Shown here piece by piece: positions 1-7,372 of a DNA stretch of 64,000 bases. The notes under the pieces are model-generated. The model was not told where the DNA came from, made no database searches, and saw only the letters and a list, made by a program, of their open reading frames with translations. The number at the start of each line of letters is the position of its first letter. The stretch's first letter is position 1. Location of the stretch: contig DJMA01000032.1 of the NCBI GenBank assembly GCA_002436415.1, positions 46,216 to 110,215 of the forward strand. Reading direction: 5' to 3'. The translations under genes and the position numbers were made by a program. This DNA is from Bdellovibrionaceae bacterium UBA6502. GTDB taxonomy: Bacteria; Bdellovibrionota; Bdellovibrionia; Bdellovibrionales; UBA840.

Positions 1-24
1 TAATTTTAATTTTAATTTTAATTA
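1..24. repeat. 6-bp tandem repeat, about four copies
   Basis: The window opens with about four head-to-tail copies of the unit TAATTT. No gene covers it. The array may extend left of the window. It is simple AT-rich sequence, and I infer no function. Confidence 0.6.
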
Positions 25-142
25 GAGGATGTTGAATTTTAGATAAATACAAGGGAATGGTAGAGGTTTTTTAATCTTTTCACTACACTCATATCAGATG
101 CATCGGTATTTTTTCATTCGATAAATCTAGCTTTTACTATTT

Positions 143-223
143 CTATTATTTCTATTATTTCTATTATTTCTATTATTTCTATTATTTCTATTATTTCTAT
201 TATTTCTATTATTTCTATTATTT
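143..223. repeat. 9-bp tandem repeat, nine exact copies
   Basis: Nine perfect consecutive copies of CTATTATTT are followed by a diverged end, and a partial copy lies just upstream. The unit length is a multiple of three, so a minus-strand frame (323 to 114) reads through it as repeated Glu-Ile-Ile. That frame has no ribosome binding site upstream of its ATG, so I treat the array as a microsatellite rather than a gene. There are no spacers, which excludes CRISPR. The copy number is likely to vary by slippage. Confidence 0.85.
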
Positions 224-842
224 CTTGTATATTCCCTGCTTTGATCGTTTCAACAAATATTTTTATAGCTAGTATTTTCTTTCTAAAGATTTTAAGTCTC
301 AAAGTTTTATCATCGAGTCCCATATGTTTTTTCGTAAATCTAATGTGTTCTTTTAAAAGTATTTAAAACTGGTTCCCTTTATTGCGAATGAACGAGTTTT
401 AATGGCTTGAAATTCTTTTCTGTATGCTTTACAGGGAAAATCAAGACTCGAACAACTTCATTTCAAGAAATCTTTTTCAGTAACTATTAAAGCCTATTCG
501 CAATTTAAGAGGCCAGCTTTTATTAATTACGGACAGGTTTAAGCTAGGCTTGCAACATCTCTATTTATGTTTCTTGTAAGTAAAGGCTCGGTTCGGATAC
601 CACTAATTGAACTAATTATTTCTCGGTCTTGTGAATTTCTAGCTGCTATAAAATGAGTTAGTATTCAAATAGTAAGCTTAGCACCTTGAAGCAAACCTGT
701 TTTCAAAGCGAAAGCTTGGTCATTGAAGCTTTCTACTCCCTCCTATCAACATAGCATTTTACCCGGCAATTTTAACCCAATCCTTTGCCCTGAAAAGCTT
801 GATTTTCTGGCCCCTTGGTCGGGAAAAACGTAAAATAGAAAG
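224..842. other. Intergenic region without a supported gene
   Basis: About 620 bp of AT-rich DNA precedes the FHA gene. No frame has both reasonable length and a ribosome binding site. A 9-bp inverted repeat, ATTGCGAAT at 381-389 and ATTCGCAAT at 496-504, is the only internal structure I noticed, and the 106-bp spacing makes it possibly fortuitous. The promoter of the FHA gene presumably lies in the last 100 bp but I cannot pick a convincing one. Confidence 0.5.
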
Positions 843-1556
843 ATGAGATTTTTGTATCACGACCCTATTGAAAATAAAGTACTAACGAAAGAAGTTTCGG
901 ATGGAATGACGATTGGTCGTAAAAACGCTGACCTCGTAATAAGAGATGGAATGATCTCTACCAAGCACGCTCGCATCGAGATGGAAGGCTCTGCTTGGTT
1001 TCTTGTAGACCAGGCCAGTACCAATAAAATCAAAGTTAAAGATAAAACGCTTGAGCGCTTAGAATTAAAGGATGGAGTTGAGTTTTACCTCGGCAACGTC
1101 TTGGTGAAGGTCTTAGACAAGGACATGAGCCTTGAGAACACCCAACTAGAAGTGGAATTAGAGGAAGAAAAAAAGCATCATTGGTCTCATGATATTGAGG
1201 ATATGATTAAAGACCTCGGTCAACTTTCTGCGCAATCTGATCACAGAATCTATGCTTTTCACTTTCATGTTCTTTTAAGAGTGATTTCGGGGCCAGAAGA
1301 AGGTAAAAGCTATTCATTGCTTTATGGCCCAAGAAGCTTTGGCAATCTAGATGAGGACATTTGCATCTATGATTGGGCCATAGATGAGAGTAGTTTCCAA
1401 TTGGTAGAACATGATGGTGGAATTTATTTAACCACTAGTTTTCCTGATAAAATTACTGTAAATAAAAAATCATTGGCGACTGTGAAGTTAAATTCAGGAG
1501 ATAAAATATATCTTGGCCAAAGTTGCTTAGAGGTAGAAATAGAAGCTTATGCGTGA
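843..1556 (+). CDS. FHA domain protein, probably two FHA folds
   Basis: This 237-residue soluble protein starts with a clear forkhead-associated (FHA) domain, a phosphothreonine-peptide reader. Residues 1-95 show the hallmarks GR at 25-26, ST..H at 39-42 and the STN at 59-61. After an acidic linker (about residues 100-140), residues 145-237 repeat the FHA layout in degenerate form (RVISGPEEGKSY, then a late GDKIYLG), which suggests a second domain without the full phosphopeptide site. There is no signal peptide or membrane segment, so it is probably cytoplasmic. It overlaps the downstream hydrolase gene by 8 bp, implying co-translation. The partner kinase is not in this window. The family assignment is firm; the biological role is unknown. 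Confidence 0.85.
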   Translation: MRFLYHDPIENKVLTKEVSDGMTIGRKNADLVIRDGMISTKHARIEMEGSAWFLVDQASTNKIKVKDKTLERLELKDGVEFYLGNVLVKVLDKDMSLENTQLEVELEEEKKHHWSHDIEDMIKDLGQLSAQSDHRIYAFHFHVLLRVISGPEEGKSYSLLYGPRSFGNLDEDICIYDWAIDESSFQLVEHDGGIYLTTSFPDKITVNKKSLATVKLNSGDKIYLGQSCLEVEIEAYA

Positions 1557-2424
1557 AGTGGTAAAAGAAACCGGATACATTGAAAGCTACGACGGAACCA
1601 AAATTTATTTTGAAAGCCGTGGTGAAGGGCCAACCATAGTAATGGCATATGGTATTGGCTGTTTAATGAATCATTGGCGTCATCAAGCAAAGTATTTTTC
1701 TCAAAATTACCGCACAGTTCTTTTTGATTATCGCGGTCACCACATGAGCGAAAGACCTGCTCTACTAGAAAACCTAAATGTGCATGCAATTGCAAAAGAC
1801 CTTAAAGCTTTGTGTGATCATCTAAAAATTGAGAAAGCCAGTTTTTGGGGACATAGCTTTGGTGCTCAGGTTTTGTTGCGCACATATGACAACAACCCTG
1901 AATTATTTGAAAACCTTGTTTTTATCAACGGCTTTGCAACCAATCCTCTTAAGGGAATGTATGGCTTAGATTTAGATCCTATTTTCAGAAACGTAAAAAA
2001 GGGCTATGAAACTCTGCCAGAAACTATCTCTACTTTATGGAAACTCAGTGTTGATAATCCCATTACCAATCGTTTAATGGGCTTAGCTGGTGGATTTAAT
2101 TTAAGTCTAACTTCATTTAAAGACATCCAAGTTTATACGAAAGGGGTAGCCTCCATAGACTTTGATGTTTTTACCTATATCTTTGAATCTATGATCAACT
2201 ACAACGCGACTGCTGTGCTTGAAGAAGTAAAAGTTCCTACGCTTATTATTGGTGGCGCAAAAGACTCGGTAACCCCATTGAGTTTTCAGAGAGAGTTTCA
2301 TCAAAAGATCAAAGGAAGTAAGCTCCAAATCATTCCATATGGCTCGCATTGTTCTCAGTTAGACATGCCTGATCTAGTGAATTTAAGGATTGAAAAGTTC
2401 CTTTCCGAAATAGCTTATAGATAA
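1549..2424 (+). CDS. Alpha/beta hydrolase
   Basis: This 291-residue protein has the alpha/beta-hydrolase fold. The nucleophile elbow GHSFGA places the catalytic Ser at 103. The likely acid is Asp239 in GGAKDSVTP and the likely base His267 in YGSHCSQ. The oxyanion-side strand is the YGIG near residue 34, followed by the FDYRGHH strand typical of lysophospholipase, esterase and haloperoxidase-like members. No signal peptide is visible. Its start lies inside the end of the FHA gene, so the two are probably translationally coupled. The substrate cannot be told from sequence; ester or lipid hydrolysis is the family default. Codon use resembles its neighbours. Confidence 0.85.
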   Translation: MREVVKETGYIESYDGTKIYFESRGEGPTIVMAYGIGCLMNHWRHQAKYFSQNYRTVLFDYRGHHMSERPALLENLNVHAIAKDLKALCDHLKIEKASFWGHSFGAQVLLRTYDNNPELFENLVFINGFATNPLKGMYGLDLDPIFRNVKKGYETLPETISTLWKLSVDNPITNRLMGLAGGFNLSLTSFKDIQVYTKGVASIDFDVFTYIFESMINYNATAVLEEVKVPTLIIGGAKDSVTPLSFQREFHQKIKGSKLQIIPYGSHCSQLDMPDLVNLRIEKFLSEIAYR

Positions 2425-2613
2425 TATTTATTCGAAAATTAATTTTATAACTTTTTTGCTTGCACTTTGTTTTCACCTAATCTATGGTTCTCGTCCCCCA
2501 AAAGCTTATGAATTGAGCTAAAATTGGGACGTTTGACTAGACCTTTATAAAAGTAAATATATTTATTTTTGTCCATAAACTGTTAATATATCTACATTAT
2601 TTTCAAAAAAACG

Positions 2614-2719
2614 TCTCAATTTGAGAAAATTTAACTAGTTTTCTTTCTTAAACGCTTGTTTAGATTTATAATGTAAATAGGTTGGGAAATAAAATACCAT
2701 ATGCGTTTTGGTTGGTATT
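2614..2719 (+). promoter_or_regulatory. Candidate promoter and operators of the XRE regulator gene
   Basis: The 350-bp gap between the hydrolase and the XRE gene contains a perfect TATAAT at 2667-2672 with only a poor -35. Two inverted repeats flank it: TCTCAA-T-TTGAGA at 2614-2626 and AATACCA/TGGTATT at 2693-2699 and 2713-2719. Such paired palindromes could be operators for the adjacent XRE protein. This is inference from position only. Confidence 0.35.
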
Positions 2720-2775
2720 CAAAATGTTAATCGTGGAACTGGAACTTACTTAAGTTGATTAAAAGGAGAATAACT

Positions 2776-3075
2776 ATGGTAAACCCCCTTCTAGCACAAA
2801 TGTTAGGCAATTATTTTAAATCGCGCAGAAAAGAATTAGGCATCACGCAAAAACAACTAAAAGATAAGCTTGGTTTTTCTGCACAGTTCTTAGGTCACAT
2901 CGAAAGCGGTAAGGCTATGATTCCTGAAGCTGCTTTTCAAATCATTATTAATGAGTTGAGCCTAAGCCAAGAAGAAATCACTCGAATTTATTCGGACGCA
3001 AGTCGCAGATACATTGAGAAGGTTTTCTCTTTAGCAAACCAAGGCAGTAATGCAAACGCTGTAAACGTTGGATAA
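2776..3075 (+). CDS. XRE-family helix-turn-helix transcriptional regulator
   Basis: This small protein of 99 residues has an XRE/Cro-type helix-turn-helix in its first 65 residues: the pattern RKELGITQKQLKDKLG, then FLGHIESGK, matches the recognition-helix region of phage-repressor-like regulators. The C-terminal 30 residues are helical and polar, possibly for dimerisation. I chose the ATG at 2776 because AAGGAG lies 7 bp upstream; an in-frame TTG at 2755 would put that site inside the gene. It stands alone with its own upstream region and a strong terminator, so it is probably monocistronic. Its targets are unknown; palindromes just upstream suggest autoregulation. Confidence 0.85.
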   Translation: MVNPLLAQMLGNYFKSRRKELGITQKQLKDKLGFSAQFLGHIESGKAMIPEAAFQIIINELSLSQEEITRIYSDASRRYIEKVFSLANQGSNANAVNVG

Positions 3076-3103
3076 TTCAAATTGTCTTACATGAAAAATT
3101 TAA

Positions 3104-3136
3104 AATAGCCTCTTATTTAAAGAGGCTATTTTTTTT
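3104..3136 (+). terminator. Rho-independent terminator after the XRE gene
   Basis: The arms AATAGCCTCT and AGAGGCTATT pair around a short AT loop and are followed by an eight-T run on the plus strand. Confidence 0.85.
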
Positions 3137-3151
3137 GAAAGTCGATAATAC

Positions 3152-3176
3152 AAAAAACCCAGCGCAAGCTGGGTCT
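3152..3176 (-). terminator. Rho-independent terminator after the subtilase gene
   Basis: Read on the minus strand, ACCCAGC, the loop TTGC and GCTGGGT are followed by a T run. It lies about 25 bp beyond the subtilase stop codon. Confidence 0.8.
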
Positions 3177-3201
3177 TTGGATTTAAGTTTAAATGCTTAA
3201 G

Positions 3202-4815
3202 TTATTTGTAAGCAATTTTATCGATATCAAAGCCGTACTTATTTACTGAAGAATCAGAAACCAAACGAATGCTCATTGAGCTTCCTGAAACGGCAACCGA
3301 ATAAGCTCCGTCATTGTTGCCAGACATTTCACTAACAACTTTTCCTTCAGCATCCATGATGTACACTTTGTCGAATTTGTTTTCTGTTTCAAACTTTGAA
3401 AAGTGAACTGAAATCATCTTTGCTCCCTCTAAGCTTACTTCCCAAGTTTGATCAAAGTCTTTTTCGTAAGGATGTGGACTAGACAGACTATAATCAACAG
3501 TTTCCCAGTTAGCAGGATCATTTGGATCAATAGGTGCAACTTGATTTGTAACCGCATAGTATGCGTTCACCACTCCACCAGTAATTGTTTTTCCACGCAT
3601 TCCAGCCATTGGACGAACAGTGTTCATCAAACGTTCTTTCAGTTCTACTCCAGATAGTCCTTTATCAACCGAAAGAACTAGAGCCGCAACACCAGATACG
3701 TGTGGTGTAGCCATTGAAGTTCCGGACCAAGCATCATAGCCACCAGGAATAGTAGACTGAATATTTCTACCAGGCGCTCCTAGGTGAACAGTGTTCAAAC
3801 CATAGTTTGAGAAGCTAGCTCTCTCACCAGAATTGTTAATTGCCGCAACAGAAACAACATTTGGTACATCATAGTTCGATGGATAATGTGCCCCAGAATC
3901 ATTGTTTTCATTGGAGTTACCAGCAGCAGCAATAAAAATTGCCTTTGCTTCATTGGAACGTACGATAGCATCTTTTAGATTTTCTGAAAATCCGCCTCCG
4001 CCCCATGAGTTACTTTGAATGTGCGCACCCATAGAAGTCGCATAATCAATGGAAGAAATTGCTGCATCTAAAGTCCCTGAACCAGATTCAGATAGAAATT
4101 TTAATCCCATAATCCTTACGTTCCAAGCAACACCTGCAACGCCAATTTCGTTGTTACCTTCTGCGCCTATAGTACCCGCACAGTGAGAACCATGACCATG
4201 ATCATCCGTTGGATCTGCATCATTATTAACGAAGTCATAACCATGAATATCATCTACATAGCCATTATTATCATCATCAATTCCGTTGCCTGGAATTTCC
4301 CCTTCATTTACCCAAATATTATTTTTTAAATCTGGAATCGTTGGATCAACACCAGTATCGATCACAGCAACAACAACGTCTCTTGAACCAGTTGTGATAT
4401 CCCAAGCTTTATCAGCATCAATATCTACGTTCTCAACACCTGGACGCCCCTTTGGATCGAGTTGTCCTTCGTTTACAAGCCCCCAAAGCTTTGAAAAATC
4501 AGCATCATTTGGAGTGCGATTAATCGTGTAGATGTAATTTGGCTCAGCAATTTCTACCCCACGAATCGCTTCAAGAGTTCTAATACTAACGGCGGCTTTT
4601 CGAACCAAAGTGTCTCGCACTAACACTGCCTTTGACTGTGGACTAATCTTACGGACTATTTCCATTCCTAATTCATTTTGAATTCTCAAATTTTCTTGCT
4701 CGAAAGCCTGTTGAGATAATCTTACGACGTACTCTCCAGGAACTGCGGCTGGTTGATTGGCTTGGGCGCTTATTCCAAATGAAACAAGCATCGCCCCTAA
4801 GGCTAATTTATTCAT
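3202..4815 (-). CDS. Secreted subtilisin-like serine protease (S8) with C-terminal beta domain
   Basis: This is a 537-residue exported endopeptidase of the subtilase family. A signal peptide covers residues 1-19 and an I9-type propeptide follows to about residue 97. The catalytic triad is Asp153 (AVIDTGVD), His208 (HGHGSHCAG) and Ser367 (SGTSMATPHVSG), with oxyanion Asn300 (AAAGNSNEN). An Asp-rich stretch near residues 178-205 suggests calcium binding. The last 100 residues form a CUB-like beta domain (SPHPY..., VHF..FETE, YGFDID) also found on other extracellular proteases. I chose the ATG at 4815 because GGAGGGG precedes it closely; an upstream in-frame start at 4839 would spoil the signal peptide. 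It is monocistronic. The likely role is degradation of external or prey protein, which is inference. Confidence 0.92.
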   Translation of the reverse strand: MNKLALGAMLVSFGISAQANQPAAVPGEYVVRLSQQAFEQENLRIQNELGMEIVRKISPQSKAVLVRDTLVRKAAVSIRTLEAIRGVEIAEPNYIYTINRTPNDADFSKLWGLVNEGQLDPKGRPGVENVDIDADKAWDITTGSRDVVVAVIDTGVDPTIPDLKNNIWVNEGEIPGNGIDDDNNGYVDDIHGYDFVNNDADPTDDHGHGSHCAGTIGAEGNNEIGVAGVAWNVRIMGLKFLSESGSGTLDAAISSIDYATSMGAHIQSNSWGGGGFSENLKDAIVRSNEAKAIFIAAAGNSNENNDSGAHYPSNYDVPNVVSVAAINNSGERASFSNYGLNTVHLGAPGRNIQSTIPGGYDAWSGTSMATPHVSGVAALVLSVDKGLSGVELKERLMNTVRPMAGMRGKTITGGVVNAYYAVTNQVAPIDPNDPANWETVDYSLSSPHPYEKDFDQTWEVSLEGAKMISVHFSKFETENKFDKVYIMDAEGKVVSEMSGNNDGAYSVAVSGSSMSIRLVSDSSVNKYGFDIDKIAYK

Positions 4816-5431
4816 TTCCCCTCCGTGGTTAGAAAGCACATACCCCCCGGTTAGGCTTCCTATTTTTACTAAAAGCTCCTCATAAGCTTTTAATTATTTA
4901 GCACGCGAACGTGCAAATTTTTTTGGTAGTGATTGAGCTCGGTCACTTTTTTATAGTTTTATGTTAGCAATTCAACTGCTTACGTTTTAAACAGGAAATT
5001 GCTTCTACTTACTTTCTAGACTTAGAGGAAGTGAAACTCTGTCCCTTTATCCTAAATTCAAGACTAGACCTGGGCCTTTCGACCGAAAAAGGAATAACAA
5101 TGTTTAAGAGCACTGAGAACAATATTTTATAATACTAGAGTCTTTAGTCCTATGAGTTTTAATGAACTAATAAAAATCGGAAGCTATTCCTATATAAAAG
5201 TATTTAAAAAAAGATGCATTTAATTTTTATTGCGAGAGTTTAAGTTTCAACGCCAATGAATTTAGAGATGACTTTTGTTATTAGCAAAGAATCAAAAAAT
5301 GCTCTGATGATTCGGCATAAAAACACTTAGACTATTTTTTATAGATTTATTTTTTTCTTTCTACGAACTTACTTCATCCAGAAAGGAGTTTGTTGAAATC
5401 GAGGGTAATAGTATTTTGTAGAGCTAACTTT
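4816..5431. other. Intergenic region upstream of the subtilase gene
   Basis: About 600 bp between the subtilase start and the next terminator. It is AT-rich, has a TATAAT-like element near 5130 on the plus strand and one ten-codon open frame (ATG at 5100) after GGAA, but nothing I can call a gene. I saw no structured RNA that I recognise. Confidence 0.45.
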
Positions 5432-5460
5432 AAAAAAAAGCTCCCTAAAAAGGGAGCTTA
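5432..5460 (-). terminator. Rho-independent terminator after the 81-residue protein gene
   Basis: On the minus strand AAGCTCCCT, a short T-rich loop and AGGGAGCTT are followed by a run of eight T. It lies about 70 bp past the stop of the gene at 5532-5777. Confidence 0.85.
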
Positions 5461-5531
5461 AAAATTTCCAACAGGGCATTTCTTCAAAAAAACTTACCGC
5501 CATCCTAGCGTCTCCCTGCAGGAGTATAAGT

Positions 5532-5777
5532 CTAAGCCAATTTTTTTCCATCAAGCTGGAAGCTCAACTGACCTTTGCTTTCTGTCTTGTCTAAATTTTT
5601 GTGAATTTCTTTAATATGGGAACCAGCCTTAACAGCTTGAGGAATCTCGAAAACCTCGGCCCCATTTTCTTTGTAATTCGCTTGTTTGATTAAGTGTTTG
5701 ATAAAAGCCTTTTTAGCCCCGTCATCTGCTTCGGGATTAAAACCAAGCTCTTTCATTAAATCGCCAACCTTCTTCAC
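5532..5777 (-). CDS. Small uncharacterised cytoplasmic protein
   Basis: This 81-residue protein is not one I recognise. It has no signal peptide or membrane segment, is rich in Lys and Glu, and looks mostly helical. The first 35 residues (GDLMKELGFNPEADDGAKKAF) resemble a short helical domain, followed by a polar tail. It starts with GTG, supported by GGAGG 7 bp upstream, and ends before a strong terminator, so it is a real single-gene unit. The 396-bp region upstream carries several DnaA-box-like sites (see that entry), so its expression might be tied to DnaA or replication. That link is inference only. Confidence 0.7.
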   Translation of the reverse strand: MKKVGDLMKELGFNPEADDGAKKAFIKHLIKQANYKENGAEVFEIPQAVKAGSHIKEIHKNLDKTESKGQLSFQLDGKKLA

Positions 5778-5879
5778 TACTAGCCTCCGTGCTAATGTAT
5801 CGGCTTGCTGGACTTAAGACTTGATGTTTTCTTTGAGGATGTTCTTAGATGAATTCTGCCAATTATTGAGTCATAAAAT

Positions 5880-6068
5880 TGTGGATTATTCCGTGTACAG
5901 CGTGGACAACCCTTACTTTTATTAGACAAAGGTAAGGGAAATTTAGGTTAGCAAAAATTCTATTATTTTTTTATATGCTTCTTATTCTCATTTATACCAC
6001 TAGATGTAGTGGTAACTAGACCTTAGTCAATGATATATTGTGGATAAACCTGAGGACATTGTGGAAAA
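5880..6068. promoter_or_regulatory. Off-origin cluster of DnaA-box-like sequences
   Basis: The 396-bp gap 5778-6173 has no gene. It contains one perfect DnaA box, TGTGGATAA (6039-6047), and two one-mismatch boxes in the same orientation: TGTGGATTA (5880-5888) and TGTGGAAAA (6060-6068). A two-mismatch site, CGTGGACAA, lies at 5901-5909. The last two good boxes start exactly 21 bp apart, two helical turns. The cluster lies about 27 kb from the dnaA-dnaN gap. It could titrate DnaA or regulate the 81-residue protein gene. Function is inferred. Confidence 0.5.
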
Positions 6069-6173
6069 GTCTGCGTCAAATCACTAGGTCTATCCTTTTT
6101 AGCATAAGATAGCCTTATTTTGCGCAGATAAACAGCTACTTAATATTCTTACATAAAGTGAAACACATCCCAA

Positions 6174-7175
6174 TTAAGGTGCAAAGGTATTTTGTTTTTT
6201 CTGATACTTGCGATGGACCATCTCAAAAAGGTTATCCGCAGCAACTCCAATTTTTTCACCATTACTCAATGATTTTGAAACCCCCTCAAAACTAGTCGGA
6301 CCTCTTTTTGCCCCAGCTTTGTTTTTGGCCATCAAACCATTTAATAGATCATTCATATTAGGCCCTGCCGCTCTGGCAACTCTAGTACCAGTGTTTGCGC
6401 CTCTTCGAGAGCCACCACCCGCATAAGCACCAGCAGTTCCCATAAGACTTTTTAGTTGATCGTTTACGTTCTGTTTTTTTGCATTAGCAATTGCTGAATT
6501 CAATGCAGCGATAGATTCATCCGAAAAGCCACTACTACTTAATCCACCCGATGAAGACAATGCGCTTAAGGAAGCACTAGAACCATCTGGTAAAGTAACC
6601 GTTTGGCCATCGGCTGAAACAGAAACCCCTTTCGCTGCTAAGGAATCAAGTACTCCTTGAACTCTCGATTTAAGGGCTGAATTTGCAGTAGTCATCTTAT
6701 TGGCATAGTCACCATAGTTATCAAAAGTAAAGCCACTTCCAAAATTAGAAGGAGCTGTCGAGGAATCAGAGTCAGAACCTGTAAGTCCGGTATCTCCAGT
6801 AGAAGTGTCATAGGAAATGGTATCAATAGGAGTTACATCGTCGATAGTAAAAGAGCTATTACATAAGGCCGCACCCATGGACTCTTCACAACTTGCAACG
6901 TTCGACAAATTGCTAGATTTACTAGAAGAAACCAACATACTTGCTGCCGAAGTGGCAGCGGCAATTGCCATCATACAACAAGGAGTTGATACTGGGCTAC
7001 AGCAAGCTTCTGATTTTGCTGCAACACCTGAATTAAAAACAGCAGCTCCGGACGCATATAAAGATGCCCCAGCTCCAACCGTTGATATGGCTTGAGCCGC
7101 ATCTGCCTGCGCTCTTGCTGACAATAATAAGGCTACGAATAAAATCATTGAATTAATTAAAAGCTTTTTCATCAA
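6174..7175 (-). CDS. Secreted Ser/Ala-rich low-complexity protein
   Basis: This 333-residue protein has a signal peptide (MMKKLLINSMILFVALLLSA, cleavage near ARAQADA). The mature part has a cysteine cluster at about residues 57-67 (ACCSPVSTPCC) followed by two more cysteines near residues 95-105, then long Ser/Gly/Asp/Thr-rich stretches and a basic C-terminal third. I recognise no catalytic domain. It is probably exported to the periplasm or cell surface. A cluster of six nearby cysteines suggests disulfides or metal binding. It is a lone minus-strand gene with no visible terminator. No function is assigned. Confidence 0.75.
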   Translation of the reverse strand: MMKKLLINSMILFVALLLSARAQADAAQAISTVGAGASLYASGAAVFNSGVAAKSEACCSPVSTPCCMMAIAAATSAASMLVSSSKSSNLSNVASCEESMGAALCNSSFTIDDVTPIDTISYDTSTGDTGLTGSDSDSSTAPSNFGSGFTFDNYGDYANKMTTANSALKSRVQGVLDSLAAKGVSVSADGQTVTLPDGSSASLSALSSSGGLSSSGFSDESIAALNSAIANAKKQNVNDQLKSLMGTAGAYAGGGSRRGANTGTRVARAAGPNMNDLLNGLMAKNKAGAKRGPTSFEGVSKSLSNGEKIGVAADNLFEMVHRKYQKKQNTFAP

Positions 7176-7372
7176 TATCCTTATCGGAAATTAATTTGTA
7201 TCACTTTAGGATTTTTGAACTTTTTAGATTTTTATTCGGCAGCAAAAAAGATAATGATTTCAGATGTTTGTAGATGGAAACTAATTTTATGAATAATTTC
7301 TTAGAACGCTCCTTTCTCACAAAATATTTTGTAACAAAGAAGTGATGTAAATAATTCTGTTTTCTAAAAATG

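Noticed and set aside
143..223. Short regular repeats as a CRISPR array
   Set aside because: The copies are directly adjacent with no spacers and only 9 bp long, so this is a microsatellite.
381..504. Inverted repeat ATTGCGAAT/ATTCGCAAT as ends of a small mobile element
   Set aside because: Only 9 bp, no flanking target duplication or transposase; a chance occurrence in AT-rich DNA is possible.
5369..5554. Minus-strand 61-codon frame between the terminator and the 81-residue gene
   Set aside because: It runs across the terminator hairpin and overlaps the end of the better supported gene, with no ribosome site.
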